Assembly (NCBI RefSeq): GCF_003013475.1
Contig: NZ_PXZO01000011.1
Span: forward strand, 214,962 to 278,961
DNA length: 64,000 bases
Source of the DNA: Brevibacillus porteri
GTDB taxonomy: Bacteria > Bacillota > Bacilli > Brevibacillales > Brevibacillaceae
Direction: 5' to 3'
A model generated the notes under the pieces. That model worked only from the letters and a program-made list of their open reading frames with translations, did no database searches and was not told the DNA's origin. Positions 10,101-21,000 of the stretch are shown one piece after another. Every line of letters begins with the position of its first letter. The stretch's first letter is position 1. A program made the translations under genes and the position numbers.

Positions 10101-11785
10101 AGCCAAGCCACGAAGAGAAATCGGGCAGAGAATATGAAGCACCGCAAAACGAACTGGAACATTTACTTGCAACGACCTGGGCAGAGGTATTGGGAATTCA
10201 GCAAGTGGGAATGAAAGACAACTTCTTTGAATTGGGCGGAGATTCCATCAAAGCCATTCAGGTATCCACGCGATTGCACGCATCAGGGTGGACGCTGGCA
10301 ATGAAGGAACTGTTCCAATATCCGACCATTGAACAAGTTGCTGCCCATGTCATACCGAACACCAGAGAGAGCGATCAGGGAGTAGTAGAAGGCGAGATTG
10401 GCTTGACGCCCATCCAGAAGTGGTTCTTCGAATGCAATTTCACTGACCGTCATCACTGGAATCAGGCTGTTATGCTGTTCCGAGAGGATGGCTTTGATCC
10501 GGGACTTGTTCAGCAGGCGTTCTACAAAATCGTCGAGCACCACGATGCGTTGCGCATGATATACAAACTGGAGAATGAGACAATCACGCAAATCAATCGA
10601 GCGCTGACAGGTGAGCGATTCCGCTTCCATTCGTATGACTTGAAAGATCATGCAAATAGCGCAGCTCGTATTTTGGAGTTGTCTGATCATATCCAAAGCA
10701 GTATCGATTTGGAACAGGGACCACTCGTCCACTTGGCACTCTTCTCCACAACTGAAGGGGACCATTTACTGATTGCCATTCATCATTTGGTCGTGGATGG
10801 TGTCTCATGGCGCATCTTGTTTGAAGATTTTTCATCTGCCTATTCGCAGGCTCTCCACAATCAGGAGATCGTCTTGCCGAAAAAGACAGATTCATTCAAG
10901 GATTGGTCGGCTCAATTGCAAGATTATGCAGAGAGTGACGAGCTTTTACGTGAAGCTGCGTATTGGCACAACCTCGAGAGCGTGACCACGGCAGAAAAGT
11001 TGCCAACCGATTTTGTTACAGCAGATCGTAAACAAAAGCACACCCGTACAGCGAAGATCGAGTTGACAGCTCAAGAGACAGAAAACCTTTTACGTCACGT
11101 TCATCATGCCTATCACACCGAAATAAATGACCTGTTGCTGACTGCGTTGGGATTAACCGTGAAAGAGTGGGCAAATACCAACTACGCTGTCATCAACCTG
11201 GAAGGTCACGGTCGCGAAGATATTCAGAATGAAATGAATGTGACTAGAACGATTGGGTGGTTCACATCCCAGTTCCCTGTCGTGCTTGATATGGAAAAAT
11301 CAAAGGACTTGTCATACCAAATCAAGCAAATCAAAGAGGGCTTACGCCATATTCCGAAAAAAGGAATTGGCTACGAGATTTTACGCACGATGACGGCGGA
11401 TAAGCTGCGTCCATCCCTGCAATTTAGCCTGCAACCGGAAATCAGCTTTAACTACCTCGGACAATTTGATTCGGATGTAAAATCAGGCGGACTTACTTTC
11501 TCGCCACTTGGTACGGGTCAGCTTTTCAGTCCAGAATCGGAGAGAGCATTCTTGTTGGATATTTCCGGCATGATCGAGGATGGAAAGCTCCAGATCAGTT
11601 TTGGTTACAGCAGTCTCCAGTATAAGGAAGAAACCATTGTGAAATTGGCAGACAGCTATCGGAATCACTTGCTCAGCATTATTGGGCATTGCATGTCAAA
11701 AGAAAATGGAGAATTGACCCCGAGTGATCTCGGTGATGATGACCTTTCTATGGAAGAACTGGAGAACATCCTGGAATTAATCTAA
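1016..11785 (+). CDS. tycB: Tyrocidine synthetase 2 (TycB), three-module NRPS ending in an epimerase
   Basis: Predicted cytoplasmic megasynthetase of 3589 residues, essentially the length known for TycB. The order is C-A-T, C-A-T, C-A-T-E. The first C domain begins LLTPMQEGMLFH, the type that accepts a D-residue donor, as expected behind TycA; C2 and C3 begin PVSSAQ(K/Q)RM, the L-to-L type. Carrier serines are S1007 and S2043 (GGHSLKA) and S3077 (GGDSIKA, the form found before epimerases). The epimerase HHLVVDG is at about H3256. The C-terminal acidic tail (SMEELENILELI) resembles the TycA tail and should dock to TycC. A-domain codes give Pro, an aromatic residue and Phe, so the product segment is Pro-aromatic-D-Phe. 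The ATG at 1016 has GAGGTG 5 bases upstream. The gene belongs to one co-directional operon with tycA and tycC. Odd points are HHIASDA in C3 and NDK in the A10 motif of module 3. Confidence 0.97.
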   Translation: MSVFSKEQVQDMYLLTPMQEGMLFHALLDEEHNSHLVQMSISIQGDLDVGLFTNSLHVLVERYDVFRTLFLYEKIKQPLQVVLKERPIPILFCDLTAYDEQEKQHRYTQYKRNDQEKTFHLAKDSLMRVAIFQMTESEYQIIWSFHHILMDGWCFSIIFDDLLSAYLSLKNGAPIALDPVQPYSQFIRWLEKQDKEAALAYWRDYLGQFEQQTSLPKFGKPSSNAFLPAQYRFVLDSMLTQQLSAIASQNQVTLPTVIQTLWGILLQSYNATNDVLFGSVVSGRPTEIVGIDKMVGLFINTIPFRIQAKNDQTFADLIQAVHQRTLQSQSYEHVPLYDIQNDSVLKQDLIDHLMVIENYPLVEALQKKASTQQVGFTISDVEMFEPTNYDMTVMVMPKEEIAMRFDYNAAVFDEAFIQKMAGHLKQIAACVANNPKVTLQQVTLLTEAEKQQLMDRNFDTSAAYPAKTMHELFMEQVERTPDQVAVIFGEQQLTYRELDEKSNQLARFLRGKGIAADSLVGTMMDRSIEMIVGILGVLKAGGAFVPIDPELPEERIAYMLEHSGIQLVVTQHHLLEKVTTSTEKIDISAPAIWEESSASVETINHPDDLFYIIYTSGTTGKPKGVMLEHKNMANLMHFTFTKTNIDFHEKVLQYTTCSFDVCYQEIFSTLLSGGQLYLITNEMRRHVEKLFAFIQEKQISILSLPVSFLKFIFNEKDYAQSFPRCVKHIITAGEQLVVTHELQKYLRNHHVFLHNHYGPSETHVVTTYTMDPSMNIPELPPIGKPISNTGIYILDEKLQMKPDGIVGELYISGANVGRGYLHNPELTAEKFLENPYQSGERMYRTGDLARWLPDGNIEFLGRIDHQVKIRGHRIELGEIESHLLNHALIKEAVVIDRTDETGGKYLCAYVVLTDEVSNEELRAYLSRTLPEYMIPSFFMNLERIPVTPNGKTDRRALPVPEGNAFTGADYLAPTTELEQKMAAIWENVLGVSPIGIQDNFFTLGGHSLKAIHLISRMQKDCQADVPLRVLFDRPTIQEIAKYVEGEEEGTYLAIPRVVMQEHYPVSSAQKRMLILNQLDPDSTVYNLPVVTVLDGELNVQQLEYAISNLVSRHESLRTSFHTSNGELVQRIHQECKLPITYMEAAEERLNQVITDFMRPFDLEKAPLSRVGLVKLGERRHVMIIDMHHIISDGVSSQIILNDLAQLYQDKSLPEQRIQYKDFAVWEKGLAQTDEYRKQEAFWTERFAGEIPVLNLPLDYSRPSVQSFEGIRYSFRTEKQLLDGLQRVAADTGTTLYMVLMAAYHVLLAKYSGQEDMVVGTVTAGRTHPDTESITGMFVNTLAMRNQPVATKSFKQFLREVKDNTLAAFEHGEYPFEELVEKLAVNRNRSRNPLFDTLFILQNMDADPIKIEGMTVTPFVPEGKMAKFDLSLEATQNHAGLMFCFEFCTKLFKQETIERMSRHYIQILQQVITNTDLALYQMEMLTEQEKQELLVHFNDTFKPVELESTLPQLFEEQVLKTPDQIALVCGDKQLTYLELNKKANQLARTLRKKGVKADERVGIMTNRSLEMVIGILAILKAGGAYVPIDPEYPNDRIAYMLEDCEARLVLTQEHLGTKVVAGVECLYLEDTSNYSRITTNLDPIHTATNLAYIIYTSGTTGRPKGVMVEHRGIVNSVTWNKEEFALSVHDRGLLALSFAFDGFVLTFFALILSGSTVVLTKDEEAKDPIALKNLISTWSCSYTLCVPSLFQAILECSTTDEISPMKMAVLGGEKLSPKLVEMCKEMNPQMIAVNAYGPTESSVIATYLCDTLPDAPITIGRPIANTSIYIVDHSHQLLPIGVVGEICIGGLGLARGYWNKPELTEEKFVSNPFEPGERMYKTGDLGRWLPDGTIEFAGRLDEQVKVRGYRIEIGEIESVLLSYETTNEAIVVAYQDGSGDAYLTAYFTGKDNISEAALRTHLSQELPAYMVPTYLVQLDAFPLTPNGKIDRKALPKPEGKPTTGVEYVAPANEVEATLAKIWENVLGISGIGVMDNFFELGGHSLKAMTIVAHVHREFQTDLPLKHFFEQPTVRALSRLIANSENAPDASIQPAEPQDYYPVSSAQQRMYVLHQLEGAGISYNTPGMIMLEGQLDRYQLVHALQALVDRHEIWRTSFEMVGDQLVQKIHDHVKVEMEYQRAEEYQIDKIFHAFVRPFDLAVPPLLRMGLVQISDERHLLLYDMHHIASDASSITIIFNELAELYQGRELPELRIQYKDFSVWQKGFNESDDFKKQEEYWRHAFEGHNTVLEIPTDFPRPAVKSFEGDQIVLATDRPLLEALHALAAETKTTMFMVLLAAYNLLLSKYTAQDDIVVGTPISGKTRAELEPIVGMFVNTLAIRNKPTAEKTFKEFLMEVKQNALDAYDHQDYPLESLVEKLGIQRDPGRNPLFDTMFILQTDELYQKTLGQLTYHPYESTSALAISKFDLSFHLTERETDLLLRLEYSTKLFRRDTVDRMSRHFMQILRNVTAEPDKQLQAIEMLTAEEKQLLLVEFNHTDREYTENQTIQQLFEELAANTPDQTAVVFEENQMTYQELNERANQLATVLRERGVGPSQIVVMMVERSLEMAIATLAILKAGGAFLPVDPDYPEERIRYMIEDSQAKHVLTHNHLTHKVSSQAEIIDLDDAGSYSSHTDNLLCINKPSDLAYIIYTSGTTGNPKGVMLEHKGAANLQAVFRNQLGVTPQDRPGHFASISFDASVWDMFIALLTGASLYIISRDTINDFRKFEEYVHKNGITILTLPPTYAIYLEPDRMPSLRILITAGSAASTALVEQWKEKVTYINGYGPTESTVCATLWKALPHEPVSQSITIGKPIQNTKLFIVDEQMQLKTVGQIGELCISGVSLARGYWNRPELTAEKFVDNPFVPGEKMYRTGDLAKWLPDGNIEYLGRIDHQVKVRGHRVELGEVESVLLKFETIIEAAAITHLDDQGQPYLCAYYVADGEASPAQLREFMGKELPNYMVPSFFVQLDKMPLTPNDKIDRKALPKPSHEEKSGREYEAPQNELEHLLATTWAEVLGIQQVGMKDNFFELGGDSIKAIQVSTRLHASGWTLAMKELFQYPTIEQVAAHVIPNTRESDQGVVEGEIGLTPIQKWFFECNFTDRHHWNQAVMLFREDGFDPGLVQQAFYKIVEHHDALRMIYKLENETITQINRALTGERFRFHSYDLKDHANSAARILELSDHIQSSIDLEQGPLVHLALFSTTEGDHLLIAIHHLVVDGVSWRILFEDFSSAYSQALHNQEIVLPKKTDSFKDWSAQLQDYAESDELLREAAYWHNLESVTTAEKLPTDFVTADRKQKHTRTAKIELTAQETENLLRHVHHAYHTEINDLLLTALGLTVKEWANTNYAVINLEGHGREDIQNEMNVTRTIGWFTSQFPVVLDMEKSKDLSYQIKQIKEGLRHIPKKGIGYEILRTMTADKLRPSLQFSLQPEISFNYLGQFDSDVKSGGLTFSPLGTGQLFSPESERAFLLDISGMIEDGKLQISFGYSSLQYKEETIVKLADSYRNHLLSIIGHCMSKENGELTPSDLGDDDLSMEELENILELI
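4166..7290 (+). other. TycB module 2 (C-A-T), predicted to add an aromatic residue (Phe/Trp)
   Basis: C domain HHIISDG near residue 1187; A3 motif YTSGTTGRPKG near 1653; A5 AYGPTE near 1794; carrier S2043. The pocket read from FDGFVL, LCVPS, VLGG and AYGPTESSVI is DGLLVGAVIK. This is not a code I can match firmly from memory. The Phe/Trp call rests mainly on position in the tyrocidine assembly line. The small Gly at pocket position 236 is compatible with a bulky side chain. Confidence 0.8.
7291..10380 (+). other. TycB module 3 (C-A-T), predicted to add Phe
   Basis: The C domain has HHIASDA (near residue 2223) instead of HHxxxDG. A3 motif YTSGTTGNPKG near 2692; A5 GYGPTE near 2825; the A10 region reads NDKIDR rather than NGKIDR but keeps the lysine. 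Carrier S3077 is in a GGDS motif. The pocket code reads DAWTIAGVCK, very close to the GrsA/TycA Phe code DAWTIAAICK. Confidence 0.9.
10381..11785 (+). other. TycB epimerisation domain and C-terminal docking tail
   Basis: Follows the GGDS carrier. It contains HHLVVDG (H3256), NLEGHGRED and RTIGWFTSQFPV, all conserved in epimerases and shared with the TycA fragment at 1-921. It should convert carrier-bound L-Phe to the D form before transfer to TycC. Confidence 0.93.
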
Positions 11786-11808
11786 TCGGGCGACATAAGA
11801 AATTGCTA

Positions 11809-11851
11809 TTCCTCCAATAAAAGCTGTGTCATTTCGCTTTTATTGGAGGAA
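11809..11851 (+). other. Intercistronic hairpin between tycB and tycC (no U tract)
   Basis: A perfect 16-bp inverted repeat (arms 11809-11824 and 11836-11851, 11-base loop) lies 24 bases after the tycB stop. The descending arm contains GGAGG and the ascending arm CCTCC. No T run follows, so it is not a standard intrinsic terminator. mRNA stabilisation, processing or attenuation are possible roles. The tycC RBS (GAGGTG, 11881) lies outside it. Confidence 0.8.
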
Positions 11852-11890
11852 CCCTCTATAAATCGATAAATCACAGAGTTGAGGTGCAGA

Positions 11891-14800
11891 ATGAATAAGC
11901 AAGAGAATATTGCAAAAATTTACCCGTTAACCCCATTGCAAGAGGGTATGTTGTTTCATGCTGTCAAAGATACGGACAGCAGCGCCTACTGCCTCCAGAT
12001 GTCCGCAAAGCTCCAAGGTGATTTTCACCTGCCCATTTTTGAAGAGAGCATGAACAAGCTCGTAGAGAACAATGAGGTTTTGCGCACTGTGTTTGTTTAT
12101 CAAAACCTGCAGCGACCTCGACAGGTTGTTTTTAAAGAGAGAAAAGTTACCGTTCATTTCGAAAACATTGCGCATTTGTCAATAGATGATCAGAACGAAT
12201 ACATAAAAGCGTATACCAGCCAGCATCATACATTTGAGCTGACGAAAGACATCTTGATGAAAGCAGCCATTTTCCAAACGGGGGAGAACCAATATCAGTT
12301 CGTTTGGGCATTCCACCATATCATCGTCGACGGTTGGTCTTTGGGCGTGTTGCTCCATAAGCTACTCGGGTACTATGCCGCAATTCGTAAAGGCGAGGCT
12401 GTTCCGCGAGAAGCGACCAAACCATACAGCGAATACATCAAATGGCTGGATAAGCAAAACAAAGAAGAAGCACTTACTTACTGGCAGAACTACCTGGAAG
12501 GCTATGACCATCAGGCTGATTTCCCTAAAAAGAAGAATGTAGCGGAAGATGGCCATTATGTCCATGTGGAGAATCTTTTCACCGTCGCACCTGAGAAGAC
12601 TCAGCAGCTGATGCAGATTGCCAATCAGAATCAGGCTACGATGAGCAGCGTGTTTCAATCTCTGTGGGGTATTTTGGCGAGCAAGTACAAAAATTCGGAC
12701 GATGTGGTATTCGGTTCGGTTGTGTCAGGTCGTCCGCCAGGAATCCAGGGGATTGAGAGCATGGTTGGATTGTTCATTAACACGATTCCAACCCGCGTGC
12801 AAACGAATAAAAAACTAACCTTTAGTGGGCTGCTAAAAACAGTTCAGAAGCAAGCCTTGGCTTCTGCTTCTTATGATTTCGCTCCGCTGTACGAAATTCA
12901 GAGCAAGACGGTACTGAAACAGGAGTTAATCGATCATTTGGTAACGTATGAAAATTACCCGGATAGTGGCTTGAATGATCTGGAAGATTCCTTAGGCTTT
13001 CAATTCAACGTGGAAAATGGGGAAGAACAGACCTCCTATGATTTTAACGTTGTAGTAGCGGTCGCACCTTCGAATGAGATGTATGTGAAGTTGAGCTATA
13101 ATGCATCGGTTTATGAGGAGTCATTCATGAACCGAGTAGAAGGGCACTTGAAAACGATCATTGAGCAGGTCATTCACAATCCGAATGTACTGCTTGAAGA
13201 TATCGGAATCATCACGGATGAGGAAAAACAGCAATTGCTGGTAGCTTATAACGACACGACCGCCGATTATCCACGCGACAAAATGATTTTCGAGCTGATC
13301 GCGGAGCAAGCAAGACAGACGCCTTCGAAAGTTGCGGTTGTTTGCGGTGAAGATCGCTTTACTTATCGGGAGCTTCAGGAGCGTTCCAACCAGTTGGCCA
13401 GAGCTCTGCGTGGGAAAGGAATTACCCAAGGCAGTATCGTCTCCATTATGGCGGAGCATTCACTCGAGCTAATCGTGGCTATTATGGGAGTTCTAAAATC
13501 AGGCGGCGCCTATTTGCCGATTGATCCCGAGTATCCGATAGAGAGAATTCAGTATTTACTGGATGACAGTCAGACGACGATTCTCTTGACACAGTCTCAT
13601 CTTCAAGAAAAAGTCGAGTTTGAAGGTGACATCCTCTACCTAGACAATCCTTCCATGTTTGAAGGAGACAGTACAGATCTTGACACAGCATGCACACCGG
13701 ACGATTTGGCGTACATGATCTATACTTCCGGGTCCACGGGGAATCCAAAAGGCGCGATGATTACCCACCGAGGTCTAGTCAATTACATATGGTGGGCTAA
13801 CAAGGAGTATGTCCAAGGGGAAGCTGTAGACTTTCCGCTATACTCTTCCATTTCGTTTGATTTGACTGTCACCTCGATCTTCACGCCGCTTCTGTCAGGC
13901 AATACGATCTATGTCTACAGAGGAACAGATAAAGTACAGGTCATTTTAGACATCATCCAAGATAATCAAGTGGGAATCATCAAGCTGACGCCTACACATT
14001 TGAAGCTCATTGAAGAAATAGATGGAACAAACAGCAGCATCCGACGGTTTATCGTCGGTGGTGAGAACTTGCCAACCCAATTGGCGAAGAGAATCTATGA
14101 GAACTTTGGACAGAATGTCAAGATTTTCAATGAGTATGGACCTACCGAAACGGTTGTGGGCTGCATGATTTATTTGTATGACCCTAAAAAACCCATCCAG
14201 GAATCGGTACCAATCGGAGTCCCTGCAGACAATGTCCAGCTTTATTTGCTCGATTCCTCTATGCAGCCAATACCCGTTGGCTCCATTGGCGAGATGTATA
14301 TATCTGGAGATGGCGTAGCCAAAGGATATTTTAATAGACCAGATCTGACTCAGGAAAAGTTCATCGATAATCCGTTCCGTCCGGGGACCAAAATGTATCG
14401 AACAGGCGATCTGGCGAAATGGCTGCCCGACGGCAATATGGAATACTTGGGAAGAATCGACCATCAAGTCAAAATTCGTGGGCATAGGATTGAGATGGGC
14501 GAAATTGAGACGCGTTTGACGCAGCATGAATGGATCAAGGAAGCTGTCGTCATCGCTGACAAGGATGACAGTGGTCAAAATGTGCTGTATGCCTACATTG
14601 TTTCCGAGCAGGAGTTGACCGTATCGGAGTTGAGAGAGCATCTGGGAAGTACACTTCCTTCCTACATGATCCCGTCCTTCTTTGTCCGTTTGGAGGAAAT
14701 TCCGCTGACAGCCAATGGAAAAGTAGAGCGGAAGAAATTGCCGAAGCCTGACGGTGCAGTTGTAACGGGAACAGCGTACGTTGCTCCTCAGAATGAAACG

Positions 14801-15020
14801 GAAACAAAATTGGCTGAAATTTGGCAGCAGGCCCTGGGGGTTAGCCGAGTAGGCGTTCACGATCATTTCTTTGATTTGGGCGGACATTCACTGAAGGCTA
14901 TGACAGTCATCTTTCAAGTCTCTAAAGCGTTGGAAGTGGATTTGCCAGTAAAGGCACTGTTCGAGAATCCGACCGTATCTCAGCTCGCTGCTTTTATCTC
15001 GAGATCGGGGAAAAGCAAGT
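11891..15020 (+). other. TycC module 1 (C-A-T), predicted Asn
   Basis: D-donor type C domain with HHIIVDG near residue 142. The pocket read from FDLTVT, IIKLTP, IVGG and EYGPTETVVG is DLTKIGEVGK, the asparagine code type. Carrier S1000. Confidence 0.93.
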
Positions 15021-18000
15021 ACACAGCCATTCAACGGGTTGAGGTAAAAGAATTTTATCCCGTATCTTCTGCTCAAAAAAGAATGTACATCCTTCAGCAA
15101 TTTGAAGGAAGTGGCATCAGCTATAACATTTCGGGAGCAATGTTGCTGGAAGGAAAGCTGGATTACAATCGTTTTGCTAGCACGGTCCAACGACTGGCGG
15201 AGCGCCATGAAGCCTTGCGCACCTCCTTCCACCGTATCGATGGTGAGCCTGTACAGAAAGTGCATAATGAGGTAGAAGTACCAACCCTGATGCTGAAGTC
15301 AACGGAAGACAAGGCGGAGCAGATCATGCGCGATTTTGTCCGTCCATTTGATCTCGGAACAGCTCCGTTGATTCGAACAGGCTTGGTCAAGTTGGGCAAA
15401 GACCGTCACTTGTTTCTGCTCGACATGCACCATATCATCTCGGACGGTGTTTCATCCCAAATTTTGCTGAGTGAATTTGCCAAGTTATACCAAGGGGAAG
15501 CCTTGCAGCCTCTTTCTCTCCAATACAAGGATTTCGCTGCCTGGCAAAATGAGCTGTTCCAGACGGACGTGTACAAGAAGCAGGAGCTCCACTGGTTGAA
15601 TACGTTTGCTGATGAAATTCCTTTGCTCAATCTGCCGACTGATTATCCGCGTCCAACCATTCAAAGCTTTGAAGGGGATCTTGTTCTTTTGGACACAGGC
15701 AAAGAATTGACAGAGCGTTTGCGCAAGGTAGCAGCAGATACAGGTACAACCCTGTATATGGTCTTGCTTGCGGCTTACCATGTACTGCTGTCCAAGTATT
15801 CCGGCCAAGAGGATATCATTGTGGGTACGCCTGTCGCTGGTCGTTCTCATGCCGATGTGGAAAACATCATGGGGATCTTTGTGAATACGTTGGCCATGAG
15901 AAATCATCCTGCGAGCGACAAAACCTTTACCCGCTTCTTGCAAGAAGTGAAACAAAATGCGCTAGCGGCCTATGACAATCAGGATTATCCATTTGAAGAG
16001 CTGGTGGAAAAGCTGGCCATTCAACGTGACATTAGCCGAAATCCTTTGTTTGACACCATGTTTTCTTTGGAAAATGCGAATCAGCAGTCGCTGGAAATCG
16101 AGCAGCTGACAGCAGCTCCGTTTGAGATATTTAACAAAATTTCAAAGTTCGATCTTGCTTTGAATGCGAGTGAATCGCAATCTGACATTCAATTCCAATT
16201 CGCATTTGGAACGAAGCTATTCAAGAAAGAAACCATCCAAAGGATGGCCCATCATTATCTGGAAATCCTGCGTACCCTTAGTGCACAACCGAATGCCAAG
16301 TTAGCAGAAATCGACATGATGACAGAAGCAGAAAAACGTGCCCTCATTCTGAACGTCAACGATACTTTTGTCGAACGTTCCGCTGATCAGGTTTTGCACC
16401 AATTGTTTGAAGAGCAAGTATTGCTTACGCCCGATCAAGTAGCTGTATCCTATGACGGATACACCTTAACCTATCGACAGTTGAACGCCCGAGCCAATCA
16501 AGTAGCTCGTTTGCTGCGGAGCAAAGGAACGCAACCAGATACGTTGATCGGAATTATGGTAGACCGTTCTATCGGGATGGTCGTGAGCATGTTGGCCGTG
16601 TTAAAAGCAGGTGGCGCGTATACGCCAATTGATCCTACTTATCCGCCAGAAAGAATCCAATACATGCTCAGCGACAGCAAAGCTCCGATTCTACTGACAC
16701 AACGTCATTTGAAAGAAACAGTAGAGTATGCAGGAGAAATCATCGACGTAGATGATGAAGCGATTTATGCAGGTGACGACACCAATGTTGACCATGTCTC
16801 TGGCCGGGATGACTTGGCCTATGTCATCTATACATCTGGATCGACCGGAAATCCCAAAGGGGTTATGATCGCGCATCAAGCGATTTGCAATCACATGCTT
16901 TGGATGAAGAATGCCTTCCCACTGACTACAGAGGATGCTGTCTTGCAAAAAACGCCGTTTTCCTTCGATGCTTCCGTATGGGAATTTTATTTGCCACTGA
17001 TCACAGGGGGACGCCTGGTCCTTGCAAAGCCAGACGGACATCGTGACATCGAGTACATGACTCGTATGATCAGCGAGGAGAAGATCACGACTTTACAGAT
17101 GGTTCCTTCCTTGCTGGACCTGATCATGACCGAACCGGCATGGAGCTCTTGCACGAGCTTGCAACGCGTTTTCTGCGGTGGAGAAGCATTGACACCTGCA
17201 CTTGTTTCGCGCTTTTACGAGACTCAAACGGCACAGTTGATTAACCTCTATGGCCCAACCGAGTCCACGATTGATGCGACATACTGGATTTGCCCTCGTT
17301 TGCCGGAGTATGGCGCGATTCCCATTGGCAAACCGATTGATAACGTCCGTTTGTACGTCGTAAATGCGAGCAACCAGCTCCAGCCTGTAGGGGTTGCAGG
17401 GGAACTGTGCATTGCTGGCGATGGTTTGGCCCGCGGCTACTGGAATCGTGAAGAACTGACAACAGCCAGCTTCATTGACAATCCGTTTGAACGGGATAGC
17501 AGGATGTACCGTACTGGCGACATGGTCAGGTACCTAGCCTGCGGCAACGTGGAATATCTCGGACGCATCGACCATCAGGTAAAAATCAGAGGCCACCGGA
17601 TCGAACTGGGTGAGATCGAAGCAAGGCTTTTGCAGCATGAATGGATAAAAACGGCCATTGTCCTTGCTCGTCCAGATGAAAAAGGGCAAAACAACTTGTA
17701 CGCCTATATCGTTTCCGATCAGGAAATCAAGACAGCCGACCTGAGAGCTTACATGGCTTCCCATTTGCCATCGTATATGGTTCCTTCTTATTTTGTTTAT
17801 TTGGAGAAGCTGCCGCTCACGGCAAATGGCAAGGTAGATCGCAAAGCATTGCCTCAACCTGAGGGAGCATCTTCATCTGAAACCGTGTATGTAGCGCCGC
17901 GCAATGAAGTGGAAGCCACGCTCGCAGATATTTGGCAAAGTGTACTTGGCGTGAACGAAATCGGGATCCACGATCATTTCTTCGAGTTGGGCGGACACTC

Positions 18001-21000
18001 TTTGAAGGCGATGAACGTCATCTCTTTGATCCATCGCACCCTTCAAGTAGATGTGCCGTTGAAAACACTGTTTGAATCGCCTACGATCGCTGACTTGTCG
18101 TTATACATCGCGACTGCTAGCAAAGGCAAGTATACGACGATTGAACCTGTCCAAAAGCAGGAGTATTATTCGGTGTCTTCTGCACAAAAGAGAATGTTTA
18201 TTCTCCGACAAATGGAAGGTGCAGGCATCAGCTACAACATGCCGGGCATCCTGTACATCGATGGCAAGCTGGATACAGCGCGTTTGCAGCAAGCGCTCAA
18301 GAGTCTGGTGAGACGTCATGAATCTCTGCGTACCTCGTTCCACTCCATGAAAGGAGAGACTGTTCAGCGTGTACATGAAGATGTCGAGCTGGAAATCTCG
18401 TTGATGGAGTCAACAGAGGGAGAGCTTAAACAAATCGTCGAGCAATTTATTCAACCGTTTGATTTGGAAAAAGCTCCTCTGATTCGCGCTGGACTGGTCA
18501 AACTGGCTCCGGAACGCCATCTTTTCATGCTGGATTTGCACCATATTGTGGTGGATGGTGTATCTATTGGCATTCTTGTTCAAGAGCTTGCTCAGCTTTA
18601 CCACGGGGAAGAGCTGCCAGAACTGAGCATTCAGTACAAGGACTTTGCCCATTGGCAGAATCAATGGTTCGAGAGAGAAGAGTTTGCTGCGCAGGAAGCC
18701 TATTGGATCGATACTTTTACGGGAGAAATTCCTGTATTAAATCTTGCAACGGATTATCCGAGACCTTCTGTGAAAAGCTTCGAGGGTGAGCGATTTGTTT
18801 TCAGCTCTGGTGCCCTTTTGAAAAAAGAATTGAATCGACTTGCCCATGGTACAGGAGCTACGCTCTACATGGTTCTGTTGGCTGCCTACAATGTACTTCT
18901 CTCCAAATACGCTGGACAAGAGGACATTATTGTTGGTGCGCCTACTGCTGGCAGGTCCCATGCAGAAACGGATTCGATCATCGGTATGTTTGTCAATACA
19001 CTGGCTTTGCGAAACGAGCCTGTGGGGGATAAGACCTTCCTTAGCTTTTTGGCAGAAGTGAAAAACAATACGCTGAAAGCCTTTGAGAATCAGGATTACC
19101 CACTGGATGAGCTGATCGATAAGCTGAACATTCAACGGGATCTGAGCCGCAATCCTTTGTTTGACACCGTATTTATCTTGCAAAATATGGATCAAAAGCC
19201 GTTCGAAATGGAGCAACTGACGTTTACACCTTATATGGCAGAAGTGAATCAGGCTAAGTTTGATCTGTCATTAGAGGCGTATGAAGAAGATGAGGACATT
19301 GTCTTTAGTCTTGATTACTGCACCAAATTGTTTACACGAAAAACGATTGAAAAAATAGCGGCACATTTCATCCGAATCCTTCATGCCGTTATTGAGCAAC
19401 AAGCCATTACCTTGTCTGAAATCACGATGCTTTCCGATGAAGAAAAGCATCGCTTGTTAGTAGAATTCAACCATACGCATAAGGAATATCCGCAGAACAA
19501 GACACTCCATGAGCTATTTGAGGAGCAAGTGGAAAAAACACCACAGGTTGCTGCGGTTGAAATCGGCGATAAGCAGATGTCCTATCACGAATTGAATGAG
19601 CGAGCAAATCAGCTTGCCGTTACCTTGCGTGAACGGGGAGTAAAGGCTAACCAATTCGTAGGAATCATGGCAAACCGTTCTGTGGAAATGGTTGTGGGAA
19701 TCATGGCCATTTTGAAAGCAGGTGGAGCCTACGTGCCGATCGATCCTGAATATCCGGAAGATCGTGTAGCCTACATGCTGGAGGATTGCGAAGCCCGTCT
19801 CGTGCTTACCCAAACACATCTTGGAGCTAAGCTAGCTTCTAGTGTGAGCGTGGAATGCTTGTATCTGGAGGAGGAGAAGAACTATTCTCCCAACCGTTCG
19901 AATCTCGAGCCGATTCAAACCGCTTCCGATTTGGCTTATGTCATCTACACATCAGGGACAACAGGCAAGCCAAAAGGAGTAATGATCGAGCATCGTGGCA
20001 TTGTCAACAGCGTGTTGTGGAAGAAAGAGGAGTATCAGTTTAGCGTCGATGATAGAAGTCTGGTGCCCCTATCCTTTGCGTTTGATGCCTTTGTTCTTTC
20101 CTTCTTTACACCGATCCTTTCTGGTTCAACCGTCGTCTTGGCGGAGGATGCTGAAGCCAAAGACCCTGTATCTCTCAGAAACCTCATTGCAGCTGCGAGA
20201 TGCACCCAAATGACATGCGTGCCAAGTTTGTTCCAAGCTATATTGGAATGCAGTTCTGCTGCGGATATCAGTTCTCTACAAACGGTCACACTTGGGGGCG
20301 AAAAAGTATCTGCTCAGCTCGTTGAGAAGAGCAATCAGCACAATCCGCAATTGGTCATCGTCAATGAATACGGTCCGACTGAAAGCAGCGTCGTCGCCAC
20401 CTGGCAGCGAATTTCGCAACTGGATTCTGCGATAACGATCGGACGTCCCATTGCTAATACCAGCATCTATATCGTGGACAAATTCCATCAGCTACAGCCA
20501 ATCGGCGTCGTCGGGGAAATTTGCATCGGTGGCCACGGTTTGGCACGTGGATATTGGAACAAGCCGGAACTCACAGCAGAGAAGTTCGTTTCTCATCCTT
20601 ATTTGGAAGGCGATCGCATGTACAAGACTGGCGATCTTGGAAAGTGGCTCCCTGACGGAACGATTGAATTTGTCGGTCGCTTGGATGAACAGGTAAAAGT
20701 AAGGGGATATCGGATTGAAATCGGCGAGATTGAGTCGGTTATGCTCTCCTTTGAAAAGCTGACTTCGGCAGTTGTGATTGTCCATGAGGACCAACAGGGC
20801 CAATCGTCGCTTGCTGCTTATTACACGGCAGAAGAAAAGCTTGAAGTCTCGAATCTGTGGTCGTATCTGTCTCAAAGCTTGCCGTCTTACATGATTCCTG
20901 CGCACTTGGTCCAGCTCGATCTTCTCCCGCTTACGCCTAATGGAAAGATCGACAGGAAAGCCTTGCCAAAACCAGAAGGCAGACCTGTAACGGGAGCAGA

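Noticed and set aside
9431..10162. 243-codon open frame on the minus strand inside tycB, and many similar ones across tycB and tycC
   Set aside because: They are antisense shadows of the NRPS genes with low-complexity composition, no RBS and no recognisable domains.
11879..11890. TTG at 11879 as the tycC start
   Set aside because: It lies before the GAGGTG Shine-Dalgarno sequence; the ATG at 11891 is correctly spaced and gives the family N-terminus.
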